NCBI RefSeq assembly: GCF_031581025.1
Contig: NZ_JAVLCA010000006.1
DNA from: Salibaculum sp031581025
Lineage (GTDB): Bacteria > Pseudomonadota > Alphaproteobacteria > Rhodobacterales > Rhodobacteraceae
DNA length: 64,000 nt
Direction: 5' to 3' (one strand)
Shown: one piece after another, positions 1 through 7,969 of the stretch
Layout of the letters: every line of letters begins with the position of its first letter
Numbering within the stretch: position 1 is the first letter of the stretch
Position numbers and translations under genes: made by a program
Notes under the pieces: generated by a model
Databases searched by the model: none
What the model was told of the DNA's origin: nothing
The model's input: only the letters and a program-made list of their open reading frames with translations

Positions 1-1319
1 GGAAATCGGACCTTGACGACGGCGAGACCCCGACCGAGGCGACCTTCCATTTCCCCGGCGGGCTGGCCGATTACCTGCGCGAGACGCTGGGCGCGTCGGC
101 GACCTATTCGGAAACGCCCTTTTCCGGCACCGTGGATTTCCAGGAGAAGTTCAACACGCCGGGCAAGGTCGAATGGGCCATCCACTGGACGCCCAGCCGC
201 GACGGGTTCCTGCAAAGCTACTGCAACACCGTGCCCACGCCCGAGGGCGGCACGCATGTGGCTGGCTTCTGGGCGGCGATCCTCAAGGGGATCAAGGCCT
301 ATGGCGAGTTGGTCAACAACCGCAAAGCCGCCCAGATCACCCGCGAGGACCTGGTCACCGGGGGCTGCGCGCTGGTGTCGTGCTTCATCCGCGAGCCCGA
401 GTTCGTCGGCCAGACCAAGGACAGGCTGGCCACCGCCGAGGCGCAGCGGCTGGTGGAAAACGCCGTGCGCGACCATTTCGACAACTGGCTGGCCGCCGAC
501 ACGAAATCCGCCGGGGCCATCCTCGATTTCCTGGTCCTGCGGGCCGAGGAACGCCAGCGCCGCCGCCAAGAAAAGGAAACCGCCCGCAAATCGGCCACGA
601 AAAAGCTGCGCCTGCCGGGCAAGCTGGTCGATTGCACGGCCACCAACCGGGTGGGCACGGAACTGTTCATCGTCGAGGGCGACAGCGCCGGCGGATCGGC
701 CAAGATGGCGCGCGACCGCAAGACCCAGGCCCTGCTGCCCCTGCGCGGCAAGATCCTCAACGTGCTGGGGGCGGCCAGCTCGAAACTGGGCAGCAACGCC
801 GAGATCAACGACCTGACGCAGGCGCTGGGCGTGGGGCTGGGCACGAAGTTCAACATCGACGACCTGCGCTACGACCGGATCATCATCATGTGCGACGCCG
901 ACGTGGACGGCGCGCATATCGCGTCCTTGCTGATGACCTTTTTCTTCAGCCAGATGCGGCCGATGATCGACGCGGGGCACCTCTACCTCGCCTGCCCACC
1001 GCTGTTCCGCGTCACGCAGGGCGCCAAGCGGCGCTACTGCCTGTCCGAGGCGGAGAAGGACGCGGCGCTGGAGGCCGGGCTGGGCGGCAAGGGCAAGATG
1101 GAGGTCAGCCGCTTCAAGGGCCTGGGCGAGATGGACGCCAAGGATTTGAAGGAAACGACGATGGACCCCGCCTCGCGCAAGCTGATCCGGGTGACCATCG
1201 ACGAGGACGAACCGGGCGAGACCGGCGACCTGGTCGAGCGGCTGATGGGGAAAAAGCCGGAACTGCGGTTCCAGTATATCTCGGAGAATGCGCGGTTTGT
1301 GGAGGAGTTGGATGTTTGA
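1..1319 (+). CDS. parE: DNA topoisomerase IV subunit B, C-terminal part (5' end outside window)
   Basis: The frame is open from base 3 to the TGA at 1317-1319, giving about 438 residues of the C-terminal two thirds of the ATPase subunit of topoisomerase IV, which decatenates daughter chromosomes with ParC. The type II TOPRIM signatures are visible: EGDSAGG, PLRGKILNV and DADVDGAHI, followed by the conserved C-terminal stretch with FKGLGEMD. The absence of the large insert seen in many GyrB proteins and the short C-terminus favour ParE over GyrB. The N-terminal GHKL ATPase domain lies upstream of the window. The C-terminus (EELDV) looks intact, so the adjoining foreign-looking gene begins at the stop codon without truncating parE. 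Confidence 0.95.
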   Translation, partial: KSDLDDGETPTEATFHFPGGLADYLRETLGASATYSETPFSGTVDFQEKFNTPGKVEWAIHWTPSRDGFLQSYCNTVPTPEGGTHVAGFWAAILKGIKAYGELVNNRKAAQITREDLVTGGCALVSCFIREPEFVGQTKDRLATAEAQRLVENAVRDHFDNWLAADTKSAGAILDFLVLRAEERQRRRQEKETARKSATKKLRLPGKLVDCTATNRVGTELFIVEGDSAGGSAKMARDRKTQALLPLRGKILNVLGAASSKLGSNAEINDLTQALGVGLGTKFNIDDLRYDRIIIMCDADVDGAHIASLLMTFFFSQMRPMIDAGHLYLACPPLFRVTQGAKRRYCLSEAEKDAALEAGLGGKGKMEVSRFKGLGEMDAKDLKETTMDPASRKLIRVTIDEDEPGETGDLVERLMGKKPELRFQYISENARFVEELDV

Positions 1320-1882
1320 CTAGAAAGCAGACTCCAGGCGCAATTAGCGGAGTATCGCTACGATGGCATTTAGAAATCATTCGAGAAAACCTTGCTCATT
1401 GCTGGGTAGCTGCAAGGCTCTATGCTCGCCTAGAAGCAGTTGCAAAACAAAGTAAATACCGAGTCGCCGTTAGCCATGTAATTTCGGATGCGCTAAGAGC
1501 ACATTTAGTGATGACAATGTCTCGAATTTGGGATCACGGCTCAAATAATAAGGACTGCCTTTCTTTTCCCAACTTGAAGCAGCGGAGTGATTTGAATTTA
1601 ACGCAAGACCAGCAAGCCTTGCTTGATCGACTTAGAACAGACAAAACTATCACCACTATGAACGCCATCCGAGATAGTTTTGTGGCACACAGTCTTGCAA
1701 AGCTGAAGAGCGAAGCAGAAACACCAATACCCGGGAGCGACCTCCAAGACTTTATAAATAGTTGCTACTGTTTATTGTCCGATATTTATGAATCTGAGTT
1801 CGATCAATCTCTAGGGTGGGGAGATTTTGGTGAAGATTTGCAGAAATGGGAAAAATTGATTGCGAACCTTGAAGTGGATTGA
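1316..1882 (+). CDS. HEPN-domain protein, AbiU2-like, probably horizontally acquired
   Basis: 188 residues if started at TTG 1316-1318, which overlaps the parE stop (TTGA) and sits 8 bases after a GGAGGAG ribosome-binding site inside the parE 3' end; no other start lies nearby in this frame. The protein is helical. R119 to H125 (RDSFVAH) fits the R-x4-6-H motif of HEPN ribonuclease-type domains, and the general look (early WHLEIIREN, ALRAHLVM, then the RDxxxAH segment) resembles the AbiU2 HEPN family of phage-abortive-infection proteins. Base composition is unlike the flanks: the four 60-base lines counted from 1381 are 40-52% GC, with AGA, TTA and AAA codons rare in neighbours. HEPN is inferred from the motif; a defence role is a hypothesis. 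No partner antitoxin is visible. Confidence 0.7.
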   Translation: MTRKQTPGAISGVSLRWHLEIIRENLAHCWVAARLYARLEAVAKQSKYRVAVSHVISDALRAHLVMTMSRIWDHGSNNKDCLSFPNLKQRSDLNLTQDQQALLDRLRTDKTITTMNAIRDSFVAHSLAKLKSEAETPIPGSDLQDFINSCYCLLSDIYESEFDQSLGWGDFGEDLQKWEKLIANLEVD

Positions 1883-2007
1883 CCGATCTAGGCTGAATAC
1901 AGTTGCACCACTGGGAGAGCCATAACTTTCGAAACACCCCGCGCGGAATCAAGGGCCGCAGGCCCGCCGCGCGATCGCCAGTCCGGGGCTCCGCCCGTTC
2001 GCAGGCG

Positions 2008-2028
2008 AAACGCTCCCCCGGAGCGTTT
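2008..2028. terminator. Perfect 9-bp hairpin, possible terminator
   Basis: Stem AAACGCTCC (2008-2016), loop CCC, stem GGAGCGTTT (2020-2028). It ends in TTT on both strands because of its symmetry, so it could terminate transcription from the parE/HEPN side. No longer T-run follows. Confidence 0.4.
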
Positions 2029-2130
2029 CCCGGAAGCCTGCTCACCCACCGCCCGGGCTGGCGATTGACTACCGCAAGCGCGCCGTTTGGGCGGTTTCCG
2101 GCAGTTTCATGGATAAATCAAAAAGGCTCC

Positions 2131-2178
2131 AACCGTGCATCGCCACCCCGCGGTCTGGCCATCGCGCGGCTTGCTCGC
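2131..2178. repeat. Direct repeat copy 1 (48 bp)
   Basis: Matches 2361-2408 at all but three positions (T/C in the fifth base of the copy, C/T in the sixteenth, T/G near the end). Both copies share the core CGCGGTCTGGCCATCGCGCG. It lies in the spacer between the HEPN gene and the cytochrome c gene. Confidence 0.8.
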
Positions 2179-2360
2179 AGCTTAGGGAAAAAGCCGCCGC
2201 GTGGGGGCGCGTCACGCCGAAGGCGTGCCGTCCGAAACGGCTTTGGTGCGGCGGGCTTCGCCCTTGAGTCCGCACCGGGGCGTCGCTCAACCCATGGATT
2301 GAAACCCGCGCGCCTCATGACCTCACCGCCAGAGAAACTGGGATAAGCTCGAAAGGCGCG

Positions 2361-2408
2361 AACCGCGCATCGCCATCCCGCGGTCTGGCCATCGCGCGGC
2401 TTGCGCGC
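2361..2408. repeat. Direct repeat copy 2 (48 bp)
   Basis: Second copy of the repeat at 2131-2178, 230 bases downstream and just beyond the 3' end of the cytochrome c gene. The 182 bases between the copies contain no gene. It may be a dispersed repeat of this genome or a footprint of an insertion; the sequence alone does not decide. Confidence 0.8.
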
Positions 2409-2429
2409 GGGGCCGATCCCAGCGCCCGC

Positions 2430-2831
2430 CTATTCCTGGATCGTTTCCAGGTAGTTCGCCAGCGCCAGCAGCGTGGCGGGCACCGGGGTGCCGATCCCGT
2501 CGTCCTCGACGATCACCGCGGGGCCGAGGTCGAGCGCGCCGAACTCGGGCATGGCCGCGGAAAAAGCGTGGCTGCGGTCGTAGCCGTCGATCACAGACAT
2601 GACCGCGTCGCGCGGGAAGCTGCCACCGTTGTGGGCGCTCAGGGTGGTCAGGTCAGGCGGCGGGGTGGCGAGCTGCGCGCCCAGCGCCCCGCCGCCGCGC
2701 CCGTCGGGACCGTGGCAGGCGGCGCAATCGTCCTGATAGGCGGCGCGCCCGGCCTCGACGCTGGTGTCGGGCTGCGCCGTAACACAGGCGCCCAGCAGCG
2801 CCAGTGGCATGAAATACAGGGCTTTTCTCAT
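2430..2831 (-). CDS. Small lipoprotein c-type cytochrome
   Basis: 133 residues. The N-terminus has a hydrophobic signal ending in a lipobox (LLGAC, Cys16), so the protein is probably anchored in a membrane facing the periplasm. One haem-attachment motif CAACH lies at residues 36-40 and a downstream Met in AAMPEFG may be the distal ligand, as in class I monohaem cytochromes. It should carry electrons in the periplasm, but no oxidase or dehydrogenase partner adjoins it. It is divergent from the HExxH lipoprotein gene at 2920, with an 88-bp shared upstream region. Confidence 0.85.
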   Translation of the reverse strand: MRKALYFMPLALLGACVTAQPDTSVEAGRAAYQDDCAACHGPDGRGGGALGAQLATPPPDLTTLSAHNGGSFPRDAVMSVIDGYDRSHAFSAAMPEFGALDLGPAVIVEDDGIGTPVPATLLALANYLETIQE

Positions 2832-2919
2832 GGTGTTTCCCTCCTGCTCGCGCCGCCAGCCTCGCGCGGCGGCCGTGGCGGTGCCTTGATCCAGATCAGG
2901 AATAGCCTAAGGTCGCGGC

Positions 2920-3600
2920 ATGCGTCTTGTCACGCTCTGTCTGCTCTGTCTCGCCGCCTGTGGCCGCCCCCTGAGCGAGGGCGAGGCCCGGCTGATGAGC
3001 GAGGTCATGGGCCCGACGCTCGAGGGGTCGCAGGTGCGCTTCGTCGAGGCCGGGGTCATCGGCATGACCAGCCGGACCTACCCGGTGCGCCCGCGCACCA
3101 CCTGCCGCGAGAAGATCGCCCCGCCGCCCGATGGCCCGACCTTCGAGTCGCGCACGGCCGGGGCGGTGCTTTTTGACCATGTGCTGACCAACCCCGACTG
3201 GACGCTGCCGGATTACCTGCCCGACTATCCGCAGGCGATGAACCTGCCCGCGGCCATGTTCCTAGCCCACGAGATGACCCATGTCTGGCAATGGCAGAAC
3301 CGCGGGACCACCGGCTATCACCCCCTGCGCGGCGCGGCCGAGCACCGGGGCGGGGATGATCCCTATCTTTTCGATCCCGAGGACCGGACGCCGTTTCTTG
3401 CCCTGGGCTATGAACAGCAGGCCGCGCTGGTCGAGGAATACGTCTGCTGCCGCACGCTGGACCCGGGGGGCGCACGCACCCGGCGCATCTGGGAGCGGCT
3501 GCGCGCGGTGATGCCGGTGGCGCCGCCCGGGCAGGCGCCCCGGCCCATCGCCGTCTCGGGCATTCACACCGACACGGTGATCGAGGGGATCTGCGGCTAG
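2920..3600 (+). CDS. Putative lipoprotein with HExxH zinc-protease-like motif
   Basis: 226 residues. A short signal peptide with a lipobox ending at Cys14 (CLAAC) suggests an exported lipoprotein. HEMTH at residues 117-121 followed by VWQWQNRG is the helix of DUF4157-like zincin domains; Glu residues in YEQQAALVEEY (about 164-174) could supply a third zinc ligand. A protease activity is inferred from the motif only, and the substrate is unknown. The stop overlaps the stop of the convergent DUF3047 gene by four bases (CTAG at 3597-3600). Confidence 0.75.
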   Translation: MRLVTLCLLCLAACGRPLSEGEARLMSEVMGPTLEGSQVRFVEAGVIGMTSRTYPVRPRTTCREKIAPPPDGPTFESRTAGAVLFDHVLTNPDWTLPDYLPDYPQAMNLPAAMFLAHEMTHVWQWQNRGTTGYHPLRGAAEHRGGDDPYLFDPEDRTPFLALGYEQQAALVEEYVCCRTLDPGGARTRRIWERLRAVMPVAPPGQAPRPIAVSGIHTDTVIEGICG

Positions 3601-4235
3601 CGCAGGGTCAGGTCGGACAGGCGGGCGCGCACGGCACTGTCGGTGTCGTCGCTGTCGGCCGAAACGGCCAGCCCCACCAGCGCGCCCGGCTGCCCGCCAA
3701 AGGCCGCGGCATAGTCGCGGGCGAGGTCCACGCTTTCGGAATGCTGCCCGGTGCCCGCCTGGCGCAGGGCCACGGTGACCTGCTGGCCGGGCGCATAGGG
3801 CGAGGCGAGAATCTCGCCGCGGTCATGGGCGCCGCCCCAAGCATATTGCAGGATGCGCACCGCGTCATTGCGTTGCAGGCGCAACAGGCCCGCGCCCTGC
3901 AGCCGCTCGGCCTCGTCGCGGGGCAGGAAAACGAAGTAGAGCGAGATGTTGCGGTCGTCCCCGCCCTTTTGCGCGAGGTCCGTGGCGGGCACCGAGCGAT
4001 CCACGGCCCAGGACCAGCTGGCGCCGCGCGCGCCCCAGTCCGGGCGATCGAGCGGCTTCCAGGTCAGCGAGACCGCGCCGTCCGAGACGATGCCAAGCGC
4101 GGCACCATAGCTGTAATGGTTGGAACTGAACAGCGACAAGCGCTGGTGGTTCCAGCCCTCGGCCAGCGAGACCGGGCCGGCGGCGGCCGCGCCGGCGGCA
4201 AGGGCGAGGGGCAGGGCAAGACGCAACGACCACAT
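3597..4235 (-). CDS. DUF3047 family exported protein
   Basis: 212 residues with a clear cleavable signal peptide (Ala-rich, about residues 1-19) and no further membrane segment, so probably periplasmic. The body resembles DUF3047, with an early VSLTWKPL strand, DRNISLYFVF and ILQYAWGG. Function of the family is unknown. It lies 82 bases downstream of lolD on the same strand and may be read from the lolCD transcript. Confidence 0.75.
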   Translation of the reverse strand: MWSLRLALPLALAAGAAAAGPVSLAEGWNHQRLSLFSSNHYSYGAALGIVSDGAVSLTWKPLDRPDWGARGASWSWAVDRSVPATDLAQKGGDDRNISLYFVFLPRDEAERLQGAGLLRLQRNDAVRILQYAWGGAHDRGEILASPYAPGQQVTVALRQAGTGQHSESVDLARDYAAAFGGQPGALVGLAVSADSDDTDSAVRARLSDLTLR

Positions 4236-4317
4236 GGGACAACCTTTCGAGTGTTTGGCGTGATCCTAGGCAGGCACGCGGCACGCTCAACCGGCGTTGC
4301 GCCCTCTCACACCATTG

Positions 4318-5001
4318 TCAGCCCGGCGTGACCACCTGCCCGCCGTCCAGCCGCACCGTGCGGTCCATGCGCGCGGCCAGGGCGTGGTTGTGGGTGGCGA
4401 TCAGGGCGGCCAGCCCGGTGTCGCGGACCAGCTCCATCAGGGCGGCAAAGACCCGGTCGGCGGTGTCGGGATCAAGGTTGCCCGTGGGCTCGTCGGCCAG
4501 CAACAGGCGGGGTTCGTTGGCCAGGGCCCGGCAAAAGGCGACGCGCTGCTGTTCCCCGCCCGACAGGGCCGCGGGGCGATGATCGGCACGCGCGGCGATG
4601 CCGACCCGGCCCAGAAGGTCGCGGGCGCGGGTCTCGGCCGCGCCGCGGGACGCGCCGTTGGCCAGTTGCGGCAATACGATATTTTCCAGCGCGGTGAACT
4701 CGGGCAGCAGGTGGTGAAACTGGTAGATGAAGCCCACGTCGTTGCGCCGGATGCCGGTGCGGCGGCGATCGCCAAGGCCCGTCATGTCCTCGCCCCCGAT
4801 GCGCACCTGGCCCGTGTCGGGCGTGTCCAGCAGCCCCGCGATGTGCAACAGCGTGGACTTGCCTGCCCCCGAGGGCGCGACAAGGGCCACGACCTCGCCC
4901 GGGCTCACCGACAGGTCCACGCCGCGCAGCACGTTGATTTCATTGGGCTGGCCGTGGTTATAGCCCTTCTCGATCCCGCTCAGCTCCAGCGCGTCATTCA
5001 T
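4318..5001 (-). CDS. lolD: Lipoprotein-releasing ABC transporter ATPase LolD
   Basis: 227 residues, full length. Walker A (APSGAGKST), the ABC signature LSGGEQQRV and Walker B LLLADEPTGNLD are all present. LolD drives extraction of outer-membrane lipoproteins from the inner membrane to LolA with its membrane partner, encoded immediately upstream; the two genes overlap by 8 bases, which indicates translational coupling. The GNLD after Walker B is typical of the LolD/MacB/FtsE group, and the pairing with a LolC-type permease selects LolD. Confidence 0.93.
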   Translation of the reverse strand: MNDALELSGIEKGYNHGQPNEINVLRGVDLSVSPGEVVALVAPSGAGKSTLLHIAGLLDTPDTGQVRIGGEDMTGLGDRRRTGIRRNDVGFIYQFHHLLPEFTALENIVLPQLANGASRGAAETRARDLLGRVGIAARADHRPAALSGGEQQRVAFCRALANEPRLLLADEPTGNLDPDTADRVFAALMELVRDTGLAALIATHNHALAARMDRTVRLDGGQVVTPG

Positions 5002-6280
5002 AGCGCAGCGCCTCCACCGGGTTCATGCGCGCCGCACGGCGGGCCGGAAAGATCGTGACGATCCACGACAGGGCCAGCGACAGGACGCTGGCCTTGACCA
5101 CGTCGACCAGCCGCAACTCGGCCGGCAGATCATAAATGCCGCGGATCGAGGGGTCCCAGACGCCGCCGCCCGCAACATAGTTCACCGCCGAGAAGATCGG
5201 GTCGATGTAGATCGCGAAAAGGCTGCCCAGAAGGATGCCCAGCGCGGTGCCGATGGTGCCGATCCCCGCCCCACAGATAAAGAAGATGCGCAGCACCGAC
5301 CCCTCGGTCAGGCCCATGGTGCGCAGGATGCCGATGTCGCGGCCCTTGTTCTTGACCAGCATGATCAGCCCCGAAATGATGTTCATCGAGGCGATCAGCA
5401 CGAGGATCGACAGGATGACGAACATCACGTTGTCCTCGACCGTGAGCGCCCGCAGAAAGCTGCCGGCGCTGTCGCGCCAGGTCCAGAAAAGGTATCCCTC
5501 GCCCGCGGCGGCGCGGATCGCGGGCAGGAAGCTGTCGACGCGGTCCGGGTCCTCGACCATGACCTCGATCTCGTCGGCCACGCCATCCTTGTTGAAAAAG
5601 CTCTGCGCCTCGCCCATGGGCAGATAGGCGCGGGTGCGGTCAATGTCCCAGCGCCCGGCGGTGAAGATATAGGTGACCTCGTAGGCATTCACGCGCGGGC
5701 TGGTGCCAAAGGCCGTCTTCTGTCCATCGGGACTGATGATGCGGATACGGTCGCCGACCGTCGCGCCAAGCTCTCGCGCGACCCCCGAGCCGATGGCGAT
5801 CCCCTCGTCGAAGCGGTCGATATCGCCGGAGGCCTCAACAGGATCGGCAATGCGGGGGATCGTGGCAAGGTCGTCCGGCGCGATGCCGTAGACCTCGACC
5901 CCGGAATTGCTGGACCTGTTGCTGGCCATGACCTGACCGCGCACCACCGGGGCGGCGCGGGTCACGCCGGGCGCATTGCGCAGGGCCGAGGCAAGGGCAT
6001 CATGGTCCTCGATGCTGCGGTCCACGGCCCCGCTTTCGGTCACGCTGCCCTGTTCATAGACGGTCACATGGGCATTGGCGCCGACGATGGTGTTGACGAA
6101 CTCGGTCCGAAACCCCGACCGCACCGCCAGCGTGGCGATCAGGGCGAAGACGGCCAGGGTGATCCCCACAAGGCTGATCCAGGTCATGGTCGACACGCCA
6201 CCCTCGGCCCGCTTGGCCCGGATGTAGCGCCAGGCGATCATCCATTCGAAACGGGAAAAGGGGGCGGTCCTGCCTGCCAT
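4994..6280 (-). CDS. lolC: Lipoprotein-releasing ABC transporter permease, LolC/LolE family
   Basis: 428 residues with the MacB/FtsX-type layout: one membrane helix near residues 33-53, a large periplasmic domain (about 55-280), and three helices near 283-305, 332-355 and 394-412. The ending with NPVEALRYE is typical of LolC/E. As in most alphaproteobacteria a single LolC/E-type gene is paired with lolD here, so a homomeric permease (LolF-like use) is possible. First gene of the lolCD unit. Confidence 0.92.
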   Translation of the reverse strand: MAGRTAPFSRFEWMIAWRYIRAKRAEGGVSTMTWISLVGITLAVFALIATLAVRSGFRTEFVNTIVGANAHVTVYEQGSVTESGAVDRSIEDHDALASALRNAPGVTRAAPVVRGQVMASNRSSNSGVEVYGIAPDDLATIPRIADPVEASGDIDRFDEGIAIGSGVARELGATVGDRIRIISPDGQKTAFGTSPRVNAYEVTYIFTAGRWDIDRTRAYLPMGEAQSFFNKDGVADEIEVMVEDPDRVDSFLPAIRAAAGEGYLFWTWRDSAGSFLRALTVEDNVMFVILSILVLIASMNIISGLIMLVKNKGRDIGILRTMGLTEGSVLRIFFICGAGIGTIGTALGILLGSLFAIYIDPIFSAVNYVAGGGVWDPSIRGIYDLPAELRLVDVVKASVLSLALSWIVTIFPARRAARMNPVEALRYE

Positions 6281-6335
6281 GTGCCAAGGGCCTTCTGCTG
6301 GGGTCGCCGCAACCTGCGGGCAAAGCGGGATATGG

Positions 6336-6836
6336 TCAAGCGCGGCTGCCGAAAAGACGCCGAAACGGCAAGGACAGCATTGACAGCATCGCGGGCAGGA
6401 GAGCCGCCCCGGCCAGGAATCCCGCTATCGCCGCAAGCGCCCCAGCCAGCGTCAGCGGCAGGCCGGGCTCGAAGATCGCCCAGGTGCCGCGCAGCGTGGC
6501 GGCATCGCCCAGGCGATGCGGCATGGCCAGCCGCTGCACCGGGTTCGCACCCTGCAGGGCATCGTAGTGCGCGGTCAGCCGGTCCAGTCGGGCAAAGGCA
6601 CGGGTCATGTCGGCGCGGCGATCTTCCAGGAAATCCGTGCCGGTCATCTGCGCCAGCGCCTCGTCCCGCGTCAGGCCGGCGCGCGCCGCCGAGGCGTCGA
6701 AATCCGCCGTCACGACCGACAGCGCCTCGATCCGGCCCGCGAGGTGCTGGTTTTATTGCTGGGTGAACGCGGGATACTGGGACAGGCCCGCCGCCCCGGC
6801 CAGCCCGCCGGCCAGGGCCGCTGCTCTGATGATCAT
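6336..6836 (-). pseudogene. DUF2937 family membrane protein gene interrupted by an in-frame TAA
   Basis: Reading from the ATG at 6836 gives a signal-like start (MIIRAAALAGGLAGAAG, then LSQYPAFTQQ), an in-frame TAA at 6753-6755 (codon 28), and then the rest of a DUF2937 protein in the same frame (NQHLAGRIEAL..., DASAARAGLTRDEALAQ, two C-terminal hydrophobic segments) to the stop at 6336. The family normally has an aromatic residue at the stop position, so one base change (TAC/TAT to TAA) explains it. A GTG at 6713 could restart a 125-residue product lacking the signal segment. Pseudogene, sequencing error or suppression are all possible. Confidence 0.75.
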
Positions 6837-6942
6837 GGCTCACGCTCCTTGGCTCGTTAGCCGCGACGTTTTCTGCGAAGCTACCACGGGCCTCCCCTGG
6901 CCCAAAGGGATCAGGCCAGTTTCAAGGCCGAGGATCGGCAGA

Positions 6943-7917
6943 TCATTGCGCGGCTTGCGTGTCTGCCGGCGACAAGGCCAACGCCTTGGACAGCGCGTGT
7001 TCAAGCCTGCGGAACTGCTCCGGCCGGGCCACGGCCACGTCATAGGCCGTCGCGGCCACGGTCCCGTCCGGATAATGCACCACAAAGGCGCCGGTCTTCG
7101 GGCCGAAGGGAATGGAAATCGCCCCCGCGTGCGACATCCGCAGACCCGTCCCCAGACGGACATAATTCATCCCAAGCCCGTAAAAGGCATCTCCGCCCCG
7201 CTCGGCGTGGGGATGGGCCAGCGGGTCGGCGCCAATCGTCCGCCCGGGCCCGAACCAGTGCGCGATCAGGCGGGCGTGATCCGCCATGGTCATGCGCCAT
7301 CCGCCCCATGCGGCAAAGGCCGCGAAACGGGGCGACAGGCGGCCCTCGACGCCGGCGGGCGCGAGCACACGGGCGCGGCAGGCCTCGGCGTATGTCGTGC
7401 CGGTCGCGTGTTCGACGATACGGCCCAGCAGGGCGTAATTCTCGTTGTTGTACTGGAAACTGCCCCGGGTGCCGCGCTGTTGGCGGCGATCCAGCACGAT
7501 CCGGGCGACATGCGCATGCCGCGGTGTGGCTTCGTTCAGCCAGAGCCCCATGCGCAGTTGCGTCCCGTCCGGCGCAATGCCCGAGGTGTGGGTGACGAGC
7601 TCGGCCAGCGTGGCCTCTGGCGCGGGCGCGCCCAGCGCGTCGGACAGCGGGGTGTCCCAGTCCAGCGCGCCCTCATCGACAAGCGCCGCAATGCAGAGCG
7701 CCGTGATCACCTTGGAATTCGACGCAAGGTCGAAAGGCCGGTCGCTGTTGTCCCCGGCGATGACGTCGCCCTCCCGCACCACGGCAATCGCCGTCGTGCC
7801 GGCACCCTGCGTGTCGGCCCAGGCGTGGAAGGCTGCAACCGGATCGGCGCCCGCCGCGATGGGGGTCATTCCACCGGCAAGACAAAGGGACAGGACGCGC
7901 GCGAAACGGCTCAGCAT
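6943..7917 (-). CDS. Exported serine hydrolase, beta-lactamase/PBP4* family
   Basis: 324 residues with a signal peptide (about 1-23). The class C beta-lactamase/DD-peptidase fold is marked by S66-N-S-K69 (SxxK nucleophile) and a YNN motif in FQYNNENY. Members act on peptidoglycan peptides, esters or D-amino-acid amides; the substrate here is not predictable. No ampR-type regulator lies beside it, so a resistance role is unlikely. Followed by 52 bases and then proS, both on the minus strand. Confidence 0.85.
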   Translation of the reverse strand: MLSRFARVLSLCLAGGMTPIAAGADPVAAFHAWADTQGAGTTAIAVVREGDVIAGDNSDRPFDLASNSKVITALCIAALVDEGALDWDTPLSDALGAPAPEATLAELVTHTSGIAPDGTQLRMGLWLNEATPRHAHVARIVLDRRQQRGTRGSFQYNNENYALLGRIVEHATGTTYAEACRARVLAPAGVEGRLSPRFAAFAAWGGWRMTMADHARLIAHWFGPGRTIGADPLAHPHAERGGDAFYGLGMNYVRLGTGLRMSHAGAISIPFGPKTGAFVVHYPDGTVAATAYDVAVARPEQFRRLEHALSKALALSPADTQAAQ

Positions 7918-7969
7918 GATGCCAATGATAGCAGGATGCGCGGGGTGCGTAAAACCGGCCGAGGCGGTC

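Larger units (their letters stand above)
1883..2429. other. Gene-free spacer with repeats and hairpins
   Basis: No convincing gene in either direction: the open frames here are low-complexity translations of GC-rich repeats with no recognisable domain. The stretch holds a perfect 9-bp hairpin (2008-2016 with 2020-2028, loop CCC), a 6-bp hairpin (2213-2218 with 2222-2227, loop GAA), and two copies of a 48-bp direct repeat at 2131-2178 and 2361-2408. The AT-rich composition of the upstream HEPN gene stops at about 1930. It looks like a repeat-bearing intergenic segment at the edge of an acquired gene. Confidence 0.6.

Noticed and set aside
173..1319. Long frame overlapping parE that runs in-frame into the HEPN gene, suggesting a fusion protein
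   Set aside because: The upstream part is an out-of-frame reading of parE with Arg/Gly/Pro-rich low-complexity translation. Only the part from TTG 1316 has natural composition.
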